This document shows, in pieces, positions 8,106 through 14,846 of a stretch of DNA of 14,846 nt. The stretch covers positions 1 to 14,846 of the forward strand of contig JAGPUU010000105.1 of the NCBI GenBank assembly GCA_018067325.1. Direction: 5' to 3'. This DNA comes from Amphritea sp. Lineage in GTDB: Bacteria > Pseudomonadota > Gammaproteobacteria > Pseudomonadales > Balneatricaceae. The position numbers and the translations under genes were made by a program. Every line of letters begins with the position of its first letter. Within the stretch, counting starts at the first letter, position 1. Below the pieces are notes generated by a model, which saw only the letters and a list, made by a program, of their open reading frames with translations, did not search any database and was not told where the DNA came from.

Positions 8106-8783
8106 ATGAGTCAACAGACAACACTGGTTATCTTCTGTAAACGACCATTGTACGGCCAGGGTAAACAACGGATCGCTGCAACACTGGGTAAAGGTGCTGC
8201 CTATCAGATCGCCTGCGCGCTGTTGAATTGCGCCCTAGAGGACGCACGAGGCTGGCCAGGGCTGGTGGTTCTTTCTCCAGGTAGTGAATCTGATCGGGAG
8301 TGGGCAGAAGATCTGTTGCTCTTTAACTACCAGGTGGTGCCTCAGTGCGAAGGAAACCTGGGGCTGAAACTTAATTATGTTGATCAGTTGCTGCGAAAGC
8401 AGGGGGCTTCCCGACTGTTGTTTGTTGGCACCGATGCTCCGGAGCATACAGAGCAGTGTTACCTTCAGTTTGACCAGTTATTACAGCAGCATGATATCGT
8501 TCTTTCCCCTGCTGCTGATGGTGGCGTTACCGCAATGGGAGGGAGTTGTCCCTGGCCCCGGTTGGATAGCCTGCCTTGGAGTACACCACAATTAGGTGAA
8601 CAGCTGGCAGGTGCCTGTAAAGACTCTGGTTTTCAGGTTGCTTTCAGCTCCGCTGGATACGATGTAGATACAGAGGCTGATCTGCGTCGATTACGGGAAT
8701 CTTTAACAAATGATCTCAGGCCGGCCAGAAGACAGCTGCTACAGCTAATACAAGTACTATTTGATGGGAAGGTTAAGGATTGA
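8106..8783 (+). CDS. DUF2064 / TIGR04282-type transferase
   Basis: The 225-residue protein has the GT-A/nucleotidyltransferase-like fold of the family described as rSAM/selenodomain-associated transferase 1, now often labelled arsenosugar biosynthesis glycosyltransferase. Family-type segments visible are LVIFCKRPLYGQGKQRIA at 7-24 (usual form: a lysine-proline-G-x-x-K-T-R loop), EGNLGLKLN at 82-90, FVGTDAPE at 106-113 with the acidic metal-site candidate D110, and LSPAADGGV at 133-141. It probably uses a nucleotide-activated substrate; the actual donor and acceptor are not known. An AGGG ribosome binding site precedes the ATG. Its TGA stop is one base before the ATG of the radical SAM gene, so translational coupling and a shared pathway are likely. 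No selenoprotein feature is seen. The family call is fairly firm and the function is open. Confidence 0.8.
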   Translation: MSQQTTLVIFCKRPLYGQGKQRIAATLGKGAAYQIACALLNCALEDARGWPGLVVLSPGSESDREWAEDLLLFNYQVVPQCEGNLGLKLNYVDQLLRKQGASRLLFVGTDAPEHTEQCYLQFDQLLQQHDIVLSPAADGGVTAMGGSCPWPRLDSLPWSTPQLGEQLAGACKDSGFQVAFSSAGYDVDTEADLRRLRESLTNDLRPARRQLLQLIQVLFDGKVKD

Positions 8784-8784
8784 T

Positions 8785-9696
8785 ATGGAACTGATTCGTA
8801 GTCGTGACTGGTATACAACAGGGGATGGTTCGGACCGTGGGTATATTCGTCCGCATCTGCTTAAAGAGTTGTGGTTTCATACCGGTACTGCCTGCAATCT
8901 AAGTTGCGACTTCTGCCTTGAGGGGGCAGGCCCCGGTGATCAGCGCCTCGGATTGGTTAAACTAGAAGATGTTGAGCCGTTCATCCACCAAGCTCTTGAG
9001 TTAGGAGTGGAGCAGTTCTCTTTTACCGGGGGCGAACCATTCCTGGCTAAAGATCTAGTCAAAATTCTGCAGCTTGCTTCCGAGCATGCGCCTTGTCTGG
9101 TGCTGACGAACGGTACTGATGCGTTGCAGAAACGCCTACATCAACTGGTTGTTCTTAAAGAGAGTAAGTACCCCGTCAAGTTTCGCGTCAGTATTGATTC
9201 ACCGGTTGCAGCCGATCACGATAAAGGCCGCGGTGAAGGGATGTTTGATCTTGCCCTGACGGGGATGAAAGCGTTGTCTGATATGGGGTTTAATGTTTCA
9301 GTCGCACGGCATATGGCCGATGGTGAAGATACTCCTGTCGTGGAACAACAGTATCGAGAGATATTTGACTCTCGAGAGCTGCCTGCTGATATTAAATTTG
9401 TCGCCTTCCCGGATTTTCTACCTCCTGGAAGTCATGGGCACGGGCCCGATATCAGCACAAACTGTATGACGCAGTATCATACGGAAGAAACCCGAAATAG
9501 TTTCATGTGCGCTTTCAGTAAGATGGTTGTTAAGCACAATGGTCGAATGCGGGTATATGCCTGTACGCTGGTGGATGATGATCCAGAATATGATCTGGGT
9601 GGGGATTTGAGACAAGCGTTAGAGCAACAGGTCAGTATGAAGCACCATCGCTGTTTTTCTTGTTTTAAGTATGGGGCCTCATGCAGCGAAACTTAG
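8785..9696 (+). CDS. Radical SAM enzyme with Twitch/SPASM-like C-terminus
   Basis: This 303-residue enzyme should reductively cleave S-adenosylmethionine at a [4Fe-4S] cluster. Using the ATG at 8785 (TAAGGA ribosome binding site just upstream), the CxxxCxxC cluster motif is C37, C41, C44 in TACNLSCDFC, and the SAM-binding TGGEP motif is near residue 81. The C-terminal third has C242, C260 in NGRMRVYAC, and a CxxCx6C set at C290, C293, C300. This resembles the auxiliary-cluster part of Twitch/SPASM radical SAM proteins. A start at TTG 8761 would overlap the previous gene and is less likely. The protein is unlike ArsS, the radical SAM enzyme usually found with TIGR04282/TIGR04283 transferases: it lacks that protein's N-terminal style and its Cys/Sec-rich tail. 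The substrate is unknown. The one-base gap to the upstream gene and the downstream glycosyltransferase suggest a joint biosynthetic pathway. Confidence 0.85.
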   Translation: MELIRSRDWYTTGDGSDRGYIRPHLLKELWFHTGTACNLSCDFCLEGAGPGDQRLGLVKLEDVEPFIHQALELGVEQFSFTGGEPFLAKDLVKILQLASEHAPCLVLTNGTDALQKRLHQLVVLKESKYPVKFRVSIDSPVAADHDKGRGEGMFDLALTGMKALSDMGFNVSVARHMADGEDTPVVEQQYREIFDSRELPADIKFVAFPDFLPPGSHGHGPDISTNCMTQYHTEETRNSFMCAFSKMVVKHNGRMRVYACTLVDDDPEYDLGGDLRQALEQQVSMKHHRCFSCFKYGASCSET

Positions 9697-9711
9697 TTGG
9701 ATCAGCGTCTG

Positions 9712-9807
9712 GAACCGCTTTGGCTGCGTTAAAATCTCGATCTAAATGCTCACTTATTCCAATAAGCTCCGCTTTTTCTCTCGATTTTGCCTTGCCAAAA
9801 CGGCACC
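9712..9807. repeat. Long imperfect palindrome (REP/MITE-like) inside the radical SAM cluster
   Basis: Two arms of about 44 bases mirror each other around 9759/9760. Pairing blocks visible by eye are 9715-9724 with 9794-9803, AAAATC 9731-9736 with GATTTT 9783-9788, GC/AAA pairs near 9744-9749, and CTTATT 9753-9758 with AATAAG 9761-9766. It fills most of the gap between the radical SAM and glycosyltransferase genes and has no coding content. It resembles palindromic dispersed elements in intergenic regions of marine gammaproteobacteria, as I recall them; copy number could not be checked. Confidence 0.65.
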
Positions 9808-9838
9808 ATCTCGCTGACTTAAGCACTGGAGTGGGTGT

Positions 9839-10531
9839 TTGAATAATATCTCTGTTGTTATCCCTGTGGGTCCGGCTGAAACAGATCTACAGCCTTTTCT
9901 TGCTCAGTTGTCTTATCTGAAGCTGGCACGACAGATCATCTTTGTTTTTTGCCCGGAATCAGAATCACTAATACAGCAATTACCGACTGATCATCAGATT
10001 CAGTACTTAACGGTTGAAGCAGGACGTGCAATCCAACTCAATGCCGGAGCACAGCGGGTTGAGTCTGGATTTATCTGGTTTTTGCATCTCGATAGCCTGA
10101 TTACTAATACTCAGTGGCAAACACTTAACCAGAGCCTAAAACGAAAACCCGATTGCCTGCACTATTTTGATCTGCGATTTCAATCCGATGGAAACGGGCC
10201 GATGTGGCTCAACAGCCAGGGAGCGAACCTGCGCTCCCGCTGGTTAGGTTTGCCCTTTGGTGATCAGGGGTTTTGTCTGTCTGTTCATCAATTTGAAAAG
10301 TTGGGTGGTTATCCTGTTGATGCGCTTTACGGCGAAGACCATCTGTTTGTCTGGCGCGCCCATCAAAAGCGTGTCAAATTAGCCAATACCGGCTCAGTGT
10401 TGACTACCAGTGCGCGAAAGTATGCAGTGACCGGTTGGGGCAGGTTGACGCTGATCTATCAGCTCTATTGGATTAAGCAGGCGTTGCCACCGTTTTGGCG
10501 GCTATTAAAAAGTAAAATAGTCTCTCTTTAA
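9839..10531 (+). CDS. TIGR04283-like family 2 glycosyltransferase
   Basis: The 230-residue GT-A protein resembles the family named rSAM/selenodomain-associated transferase 2. Shared features are SVVIPV at 5-10, AGRAIQLNAGA at 61-71, HLDS at 83-86 where HADT is usual, PFGDQGF at 139-145, GEDHLFVWR at 165-173 with the likely catalytic-base ED pair, and TTSARKY at 189-195. The start must be TTG at 9839: a stop codon lies in frame at 9815 with no ATG or GTG between, and GGAG is seven bases upstream. The usual donor-site segment V-D-G-G-S-x-D-G-T near residue 36 is replaced by IIFVFCPESES, so nucleotide-sugar binding may be altered. It follows the radical SAM gene after 142 bases and precedes an ABC exporter by 46. 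It probably transfers a sugar onto the pathway product; the substrate is unknown. Confidence 0.8.
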   Translation: MNNISVVIPVGPAETDLQPFLAQLSYLKLARQIIFVFCPESESLIQQLPTDHQIQYLTVEAGRAIQLNAGAQRVESGFIWFLHLDSLITNTQWQTLNQSLKRKPDCLHYFDLRFQSDGNGPMWLNSQGANLRSRWLGLPFGDQGFCLSVHQFEKLGGYPVDALYGEDHLFVWRAHQKRVKLANTGSVLTTSARKYAVTGWGRLTLIYQLYWIKQALPPFWRLLKSKIVSL

Positions 10532-10577
10532 TCGTCCCAGCAACCGCGTTTTCGGCTGTCTCAAATGGATTTTACCG

Positions 10578-12368
10578 ATGAATAAGTTTTCTACCCTGAC
10601 GCAGCTATTGCGATTTATGTTGCCTTATCGACGCTATTGGATCGGTGCGATGATCGCGTTGCTATTTACTGCAGGTATTACCCTGGCAATAGGACAGGGT
10701 GTGCGTTTGGTCATCGATAATGGCTTTGTAGCCGGTTCGGTATCGCAGTTGAATCAAGCGATTTTTTTGCTGGTGGTGATGGCTATCCTGATGGCCTGCG
10801 GCACCTTTATCCGTTTTTATCTGGTTTCATGGCTTGGTGAGCGAGTGACTGCGGATATCCGTCAGGCGGTATTTGATAATGTAATCGGTCTGCATCCGAG
10901 TTTCTTTGAAAAGAACCGCAGTGGCGAGATCATGTCGCGCCTGACCACCGATACCACCTTGTTGCAGTCTATCATCGGTAGTTCCTTTTCGATGGCGCTA
11001 CGCAGCCTGGTCACCACGTCCGGTGCGCTGGTCATGTTGTTTGTCACTAATATCAAGTTGTCCCTGATTATTGTTGCTGGTGTGCCGCTGATTCTCCTGC
11101 CGATTCTTATTTTCGGTCGCAGAGTGAGATCACTGGCCCGTAAAAGTCAGGATAGTATCGCTGATGTTGGCAGCTATGCAGGAGAGGTTATTCAACAGAT
11201 TAAAACCGTTCAGAGCTATACCCAGGAAGCCCAGGAGAGCAGTGCCTTTGGTGTAGAAGTTGATCGTGCATTCAGTGTTGCGCAACACCGTATCCGTCAG
11301 CGGGCATTTTTGATGGCGATGGTCATATTACTAGTGTTTGGTGCGCTGTCAGGAATGCTTTGGGTTGGTGGGTATGATGTGATTACCGGCGCGATGTCTG
11401 CCGGTGAATTGGGGGCCTTTGTCTTTTATGCGCTAATAGTGGCCATGGGTGTAGGTACGTTGTCTGAGGTGTACGGTGAGTTACAGCGAGCTGTCGGAGC
11501 CACCGAACGCTTGATGGAGCTTCTGCATGCTGAGAGTGAGATAAAGTCCCCAGATGAGCCTGTGAACAGACCTGAGAAGGCTGAGACAGCTACCGCATCT
11601 TTGAAGGCGGAACTCTCTTTCGATGAGGTTACCTTTAATTACCCTTCACGCCCGGATCAAGCGGCGCTCGAAGCCTTTTCGTTAACCCTGAAAGAAGGCT
11701 CTATAACCGCACTGGTTGGGCCGTCTGGAGCAGGTAAATCAACAGTATTTGAGCTTCTGTTGCGTTTTTACGACCCGCTTAAAGGCCGTGTCTGTTTTGA
11801 TTCCAAAGATCTGCGGGATTTTGATCCCCGTGAACTGAGGCGACAGGTGGCGCTAGTATCACAACAGCCGGCGCTCTTTACCGCCAATGTAATAGATAAT
11901 ATCCGCTACGGTAGAGCCGATGCCAGTAAAGAGGAGGTGGTCGCTGCAGCAAAAGCTGCCTATGCCCATGAATTTATCGAGCGTCTGCCGGAGGGTTACA
12001 ATAGCGACCTGGGTGAGCAGGGCGTACGTTTGTCCGGTGGTCAGAAGCAGCGTATCGCGATTGCTCGGGCCATCCTTAATGATCGTCGAATATTGCTACT
12101 GGATGAAGCGACCAGTGCCCTGGATACTGAGAGTGAGCATAAAGTGCAGATGGCCCTGGATACGCTGATGCAGGGCCGTACAACGGTGATCATTGCTCAT
12201 CGCCTTTCGACTATTCTGCACGCCGACCAGATAATAGTGATGGACCAGGGACGTGTTGTCGGGATGGGAAGCCATGAGGAGTTGCTACAAAGCTCCGATC
12301 TTTATTCCCGGTTGGCTAAACTGCAGTTCAAGCGTGACTCCACTACTCAGGAGTCATCGCAGTCATAG
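10578..12368 (+). CDS. MsbA-like ABC exporter (fused membrane and ATPase domains)
   Basis: This 596-residue half-transporter should work as a homodimer in the inner membrane, exporting a lipid, drug or other amphipathic molecule with ATP. Residues 1 to about 310 form the type IV transmembrane domain, with hydrophobic segments near 22-42, 60-80, 140-180 and 245-290. The ATPase domain has Walker A GPSGAGKST at 381-389, a Q-loop SQQ near 428-430, the signature LSGGQ at 485-489, Walker B ILLLDE at 505-510 and the H-loop histidine at 541. All motifs are intact. The start ATG has almost no ribosome binding site, so coupling to upstream translation is possible. It lies 46 bases after the glycosyltransferase on the same strand, which makes it a candidate exporter for the product of that cluster. 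It could equally be an unrelated multidrug or lipid exporter. Confidence 0.92.
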   Translation: MNKFSTLTQLLRFMLPYRRYWIGAMIALLFTAGITLAIGQGVRLVIDNGFVAGSVSQLNQAIFLLVVMAILMACGTFIRFYLVSWLGERVTADIRQAVFDNVIGLHPSFFEKNRSGEIMSRLTTDTTLLQSIIGSSFSMALRSLVTTSGALVMLFVTNIKLSLIIVAGVPLILLPILIFGRRVRSLARKSQDSIADVGSYAGEVIQQIKTVQSYTQEAQESSAFGVEVDRAFSVAQHRIRQRAFLMAMVILLVFGALSGMLWVGGYDVITGAMSAGELGAFVFYALIVAMGVGTLSEVYGELQRAVGATERLMELLHAESEIKSPDEPVNRPEKAETATASLKAELSFDEVTFNYPSRPDQAALEAFSLTLKEGSITALVGPSGAGKSTVFELLLRFYDPLKGRVCFDSKDLRDFDPRELRRQVALVSQQPALFTANVIDNIRYGRADASKEEVVAAAKAAYAHEFIERLPEGYNSDLGEQGVRLSGGQKQRIAIARAILNDRRILLLDEATSALDTESEHKVQMALDTLMQGRTTVIIAHRLSTILHADQIIVMDQGRVVGMGSHEELLQSSDLYSRLAKLQFKRDSTTQESSQS

Positions 12369-12372
12369 TGAT

Positions 12373-12386
12373 GAGGCCGAAGCCTC
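12373..12386. terminator. Short UUCG-type hairpin between convergent genes
   Basis: GAGGC (12373-12377) pairs with GCCTC (12382-12386). On the minus strand the loop is TTCG closed by C-G, an extra-stable tetraloop. There is no clear T-run on either side, so its strength as a terminator is uncertain. It lies in the 24-base gap between the stops of the ABC exporter and the crotonase gene. Confidence 0.5.
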
Positions 12387-12392
12387 TAACGG

Positions 12393-13238
12393 TTATTTTC
12401 CTTGATAGTTTGGCGTGCGTTTTTCAACAAAAGCGTTGACCGCTTCCAGATGATCTTCGGTATTGTGGCAGATACCTTGCATCAGAGCACAGTGGTCTAG
12501 GAATTCGGGTAGTTCCATTTTCTGTGCGGTTTTTAACAGCCGCTTAGTCATCCGCAGTGCCTGGGGTGGCTTCTCCGCCATTCGGCTAGCGAGTTCTATC
12601 GCTTTTTCCATCAGTTGATCAGGTTCTACTACCTCAAGAAGAATACCAAGTTCTTTCGCTTCATCGGCTCCGATTACACGGCCGGTAAGCGTGAGTTCAG
12701 CAGCCTTTTGATAGCCAATTAAACGTTGTAAAAACCAAGCTCCGCCATCGCCAGGGATTATTCCCAGGTTAACAAAAGTCTCGCCTAACAGCGCTTTAGA
12801 AGAACCGATACGTAGATCGCACATGCAGGTCAGATCAAAGCCTGCACCAATAGCCGGCCCATTTACCGCAGCGATCACCGGTATGTCGATCTTAGCCATC
12901 GCCAGTGGAATACGCTGGATTCCCAACCGATATTTGTTCTGTACGGTATACACATCACCGGCAAACGCGCCGTCTTTGTGCTCGCCGTCACGTTCACTCA
13001 TCTCTTTAATGTTGCCGCCGGCAGAGAAAGCGCTGCCATCACCGGTGATAATAAGAACAGAAACTTCTGGCGTGTGATTGACCCATTCGGCAACACTAAC
13101 CAGATCATCGATCAGGGTTGTACCCGTCAGGGCATTGCGGACATCGTGGCGTTTGAAAGTAAGGGTGGCGATTCGATTCGACAGGGTTAATTCACTGTCA
13201 GTTAACGCAGGCAGTTTTACATTATCACTCATGGGCAT
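12393..13238 (-). CDS. Crotonase-family enzyme (enoyl-CoA hydratase/isomerase-like)
   Basis: The 281-residue protein has the crotonase fold, which acts on acyl-CoA thioesters. Oxyanion-hole segments are visible: SAGGNIKEM around residues 72-80 and NGPAIGAGFDL around 125-135. The stretch LGIIPGDGG corresponds to the usual LGxxPGxGG. The two glutamates that catalyse hydration in rat mitochondrial enoyl-CoA hydratase (E144 and E164) align by eye with aspartate (in GFDL) and phenylalanine (in GETFVNLG). This argues against a standard hydratase and leaves isomerase or another crotonase reaction possible. The start may be the ATG at 13238 or the ATG at 13232; the second has GGA six bases upstream and is slightly favoured. 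It is convergent with the ABC exporter and 97 bases downstream of the cupin gene on the same strand. Family certain, reaction not. Confidence 0.88.
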   Translation of the reverse strand: MPMSDNVKLPALTDSELTLSNRIATLTFKRHDVRNALTGTTLIDDLVSVAEWVNHTPEVSVLIITGDGSAFSAGGNIKEMSERDGEHKDGAFAGDVYTVQNKYRLGIQRIPLAMAKIDIPVIAAVNGPAIGAGFDLTCMCDLRIGSSKALLGETFVNLGIIPGDGGAWFLQRLIGYQKAAELTLTGRVIGADEAKELGILLEVVEPDQLMEKAIELASRMAEKPPQALRMTKRLLKTAQKMELPEFLDHCALMQGICHNTEDHLEAVNAFVEKRTPNYQGK

Positions 13239-13335
13239 TCCGTTGTATTTGTGGTCTTTTTTATGATTGCAGAAATCTGTTTTCTTTCAGGTTTACAGTC
13301 TATCAGAGACGAGGCGGGTGAACTATTAGCGACTG

Positions 13336-13650
13336 TCAGCTGTAATGAATAGCCAGCCAGATGGTGTCCTGGTTTTGAGATGTCCATTCAACCCGATGCC
13401 GCCTGTGCGCAGGGATATGGAGATAATCGCCGGTATTCAATTCGGTTGACGGACTATCAGGGTAGCCGATACGTGCCGCCCCCTGAATAACCAGAATCCA
13501 CTCATGCTGGTCCTGATCGTACCAATAGCTTTCGGGGGAGTGATGGCCCCGGGAAACAATACGTTCTATCTTCAGATTGTTGTTTTCCAAAAGGGTGGTG
13601 AATAGTTCGCCGGGAAGTTGTGTTGGAATATTAGTTAATAGATTTTGCAT
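13336..13650 (-). CDS. Single-domain cupin protein
   Basis: This 104-residue protein is a small cupin beta-barrel. The metal-site region is visible as YWYDQDQHEW at 42-51 (H49, E50), followed by the glycine at 57. The second cupin motif is GDYLHIPAHRRHRVEW at 74-89, with P80, H82 and H85. The first motif is not the classical HxH-x3-4-E arrangement, so metal binding is plausible but unproven. There is no signal peptide, so it should be cytoplasmic. Small cupins of this form are widespread and mostly uncharacterised. It is upstream of the crotonase gene on the same strand with a 97-base gap and could be co-transcribed. No convincing promoter or ribosome binding site was seen before its ATG. Confidence 0.85.
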   Translation of the reverse strand: MQNLLTNIPTQLPGELFTTLLENNNLKIERIVSRGHHSPESYWYDQDQHEWILVIQGAARIGYPDSPSTELNTGDYLHIPAHRRHRVEWTSQNQDTIWLAIHYS

Positions 13651-13957
13651 TGATTAGCCCGATAACTTTTAAGATCAAGGGTAGACCATAATTGGCAAAA
13701 TTGGTGATTTGAGCAGATTTTTCTACCCATACAGACTCAGCTTAACTTATTGAAAATAGAGTTTTTGGTTTTTTGTCTTTATACAACATTGTTCTTTACT
13801 GAAGACGATCGACAATTCTTTGACCCAGGGGCTGGCAAGTTTAATCGCAAATAATTTATAAGCTTTTGCTGCAATAAACTTAGTAACACAAAGCTGTAGA
13901 TCGGTGAGGGTAGAAAGCAGAGGCTAAGATGAGGGATAAGTAAGTGTTGAGTTGAAT
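13651..13957. other. Non-coding gap between the ompW-side hairpin and the cupin gene
   Basis: This stretch of about 300 bases is AT-rich and holds no convincing gene. A 66-codon minus-strand frame at 13779-13979 has no family resemblance or good ribosome binding site and runs into the hairpin downstream of ompW. The cupin promoter presumably lies near 13660-13720: on the minus strand TTGCCA could be a -35, but no good -10 follows. Confidence 0.5.
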
Positions 13958-13988
13958 AATGCTGAGATGAGTTTCTCATCCCAGCATT
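13958..13988 (-). terminator. Strong hairpin downstream of ompW
   Basis: AATGCTGAGATGAG (13958-13971) pairs with CTCATCCCAGCATT (13975-13988) around TTT, with 13 of 14 positions paired. It begins about 20 bases after the ompW stop on the minus strand. The following minus-strand sequence (ATTCAAC) lacks a good U-tract, so it may end transcription weakly or protect the mRNA 3' end. Confidence 0.6.
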
Positions 13989-14008
13989 AGGACTGATTAT
14001 TTTTTAAA

Positions 14009-14623
14009 TCAGAACTTGTAGCCCATGCCAACCATGAAAACGGTTGGATCAATTTCAAGGCCGCCTAAGTCTGCTCCATTGACTTCAACATTAGTATCAA
14101 TATCCATTCTCCACACGGCTGCGTTGACTAACCACTGATCATTAATGGAATAATCCACGCCCAATTGAGCACTCAGTCCCCAGGAGTCTTCCAGTTTAAG
14201 TTCGGTACCTGCAAGTGCACCTGTTGTACTTTCTGAGAAGAATGCTGTGTAGTTTATACCGACGCCAATGTAAGGCTGGAAAGCTGAACCACTCTCCATT
14301 GGGTAATACTGCAAGGATAGGGTAGGCGGCAGATGTTTGGTTTCACCAACCTTAGCGCCGTTTAGTGTAATGTCGTGCTTGAACGGTGTTGCTGCCAGCA
14401 GTTCAAGACCTATATTGTTGGTTAACATATAGGTTCCAGCTATACCAATCTGAGTGTTGTCTTCAACATCTAAGCCGGGAACAACAGTATCATTTGATGT
14501 ATTTGGGTTAACGTTGGCTAGACCTACACGTAAAACCATATCGCCTGATTCATATGCCATACAATTTGCGGCTGTAACCAGTGAAGCACCCATTACTAGT
14601 GCTGAAATTACTTTTTTGTTCAT
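14009..14623 (-). CDS. ompW: OmpW-family outer-membrane protein
   Basis: This is a predicted eight-stranded beta-barrel of the outer membrane. Starting at 14623 it has 204 residues. AAGGGA lies eight bases before this ATG but only two before the ATG at 14629, so 14623 is preferred. The signal peptide MNKKVISALVMGASLVTAA is followed by a likely cleavage site after CMA. OmpW features include the N-terminal GDMVLRVGLANVNPN, LEL around 70, the LPPTLSLQYYP strand near residues 97-107, PYIGVGINYTAFF, and a C-terminal strand ending in GMGYKF with the terminal phenylalanine recognised by the BAM machinery. OmpW forms a narrow hydrophobic channel, and in enterobacteria its expression responds to oxygen through FNR. 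A matching box lies upstream here. The natural substrate is not established. Confidence 0.92.
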   Translation of the reverse strand: MNKKVISALVMGASLVTAANCMAYESGDMVLRVGLANVNPNTSNDTVVPGLDVEDNTQIGIAGTYMLTNNIGLELLAATPFKHDITLNGAKVGETKHLPPTLSLQYYPMESGSAFQPYIGVGINYTAFFSESTTGALAGTELKLEDSWGLSAQLGVDYSINDQWLVNAAVWRMDIDTNVEVNGADLGGLEIDPTVFMVGMGYKF

Positions 14624-14743
14624 GAACATTTTCCCTTGTTAAGCGTCAGTGATAAAGATTCAGCTATTTGACGTTATTTATCCTTGGGAAATATTGACTT
14701 AAGACAGTTTTAGAAAGCCCAGGAAATGTATCTTGACTAAAAA

Positions 14744-14757
14744 TTGAGCTAAATCAA
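14744..14757 (-). promoter_or_regulatory. FNR/Anr-type box upstream of ompW
   Basis: On the minus strand this reads TTGATTTAGCTCAA, nine of ten matches to TTGAT-N4-ATCAA. It lies about 120 bases upstream of the ompW start. No clear -10 is at the ideal class II distance (TACATT at 14730-14725 is too close), so either a class I position or a different start point is implied. Confidence 0.6.
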
Positions 14758-14846
14758 TTTTAACCATTCAATAAATAAGGGTATTTCGTTTTAGGAAGTT
14801 AGGTCGTTGCTACGAAAGGGAAAGAGTGTAGCTAATTGAGCATTAT

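Noticed and set aside
8761..8784. Upstream TTG start for the radical SAM gene
   Set aside because: It would overlap the previous gene by 23 bases, whereas the ATG at 8785 has a well-placed TAAGGA site.
8106..9696. Straight assignment of this region as an arsenosugar biosynthesis operon
   Set aside because: The radical SAM protein does not look like ArsS and no arsenic methyltransferase or arsenic gene is visible.
10565..10585. A six-codon open frame (MDFTDE) overlapping the ABC exporter start
   Set aside because: Too short and without a ribosome binding site; expected by chance.
13779..13979. A 66-codon minus-strand open frame between the cupin and ompW genes
   Set aside because: Low-complexity sequence, no ribosome binding site, and it overlaps the ompW downstream hairpin.

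Overview
The window looks like a chromosome segment of a gammaproteobacterium, most likely a marine Oceanospirillales-type organism. That placement is an inference from the style of the proteins, the moderate base composition and the recognisable FNR/Anr-type boxes; no rRNA or phylogenetic marker comparison could be run. There are eleven convincing protein genes, no tRNA or rRNA, no insertion sequence with a transposase and no CRISPR array.

Left part (1-7968): two housekeeping aminoacyl-tRNA synthetases, glnS and cysS, both on the plus strand, flank a minus-strand pair. The pair is a very large pyruvate:ferredoxin/flavodoxin oxidoreductase (nifJ type) and a hemerythrin-domain protein. The hemerythrin gene has its own near-consensus FNR/Anr box, so this block looks like low-oxygen metabolism placed between two translation genes. 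Rho-independent terminators close glnS (bidirectional), nifJ and cysS. The end of cysS carries three tandem 25-bp repeats that include its stop codon.

Middle (8106-12368): a plus-strand run of four genes. It holds a DUF2064/TIGR04282-type nucleotide-sugar-transferase-like protein, a radical SAM enzyme with a C-terminal Twitch/SPASM-like cysteine set, a TIGR04283-like family 2 glycosyltransferase starting at TTG, and an MsbA-like ABC exporter. The two transferase families are the ones usually found with the arsenosugar radical SAM enzyme ArsS, but the radical SAM protein here does not look like ArsS. A long imperfect palindrome of dispersed-repeat type lies between the radical SAM and glycosyltransferase genes. 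This cluster is the best candidate in the window for an undescribed pathway: a radical-SAM-made small molecule that is glycosylated and perhaps exported.

Right part (12393-14846): minus-strand genes for a crotonase-fold enzyme with non-canonical active-site positions, a one-domain cupin, and an OmpW-family outer-membrane barrel. OmpW has a hairpin downstream and a near-consensus FNR/Anr box upstream. Together with the hemerythrin box, this points to an oxygen-responsive regulator acting at two places in the window.
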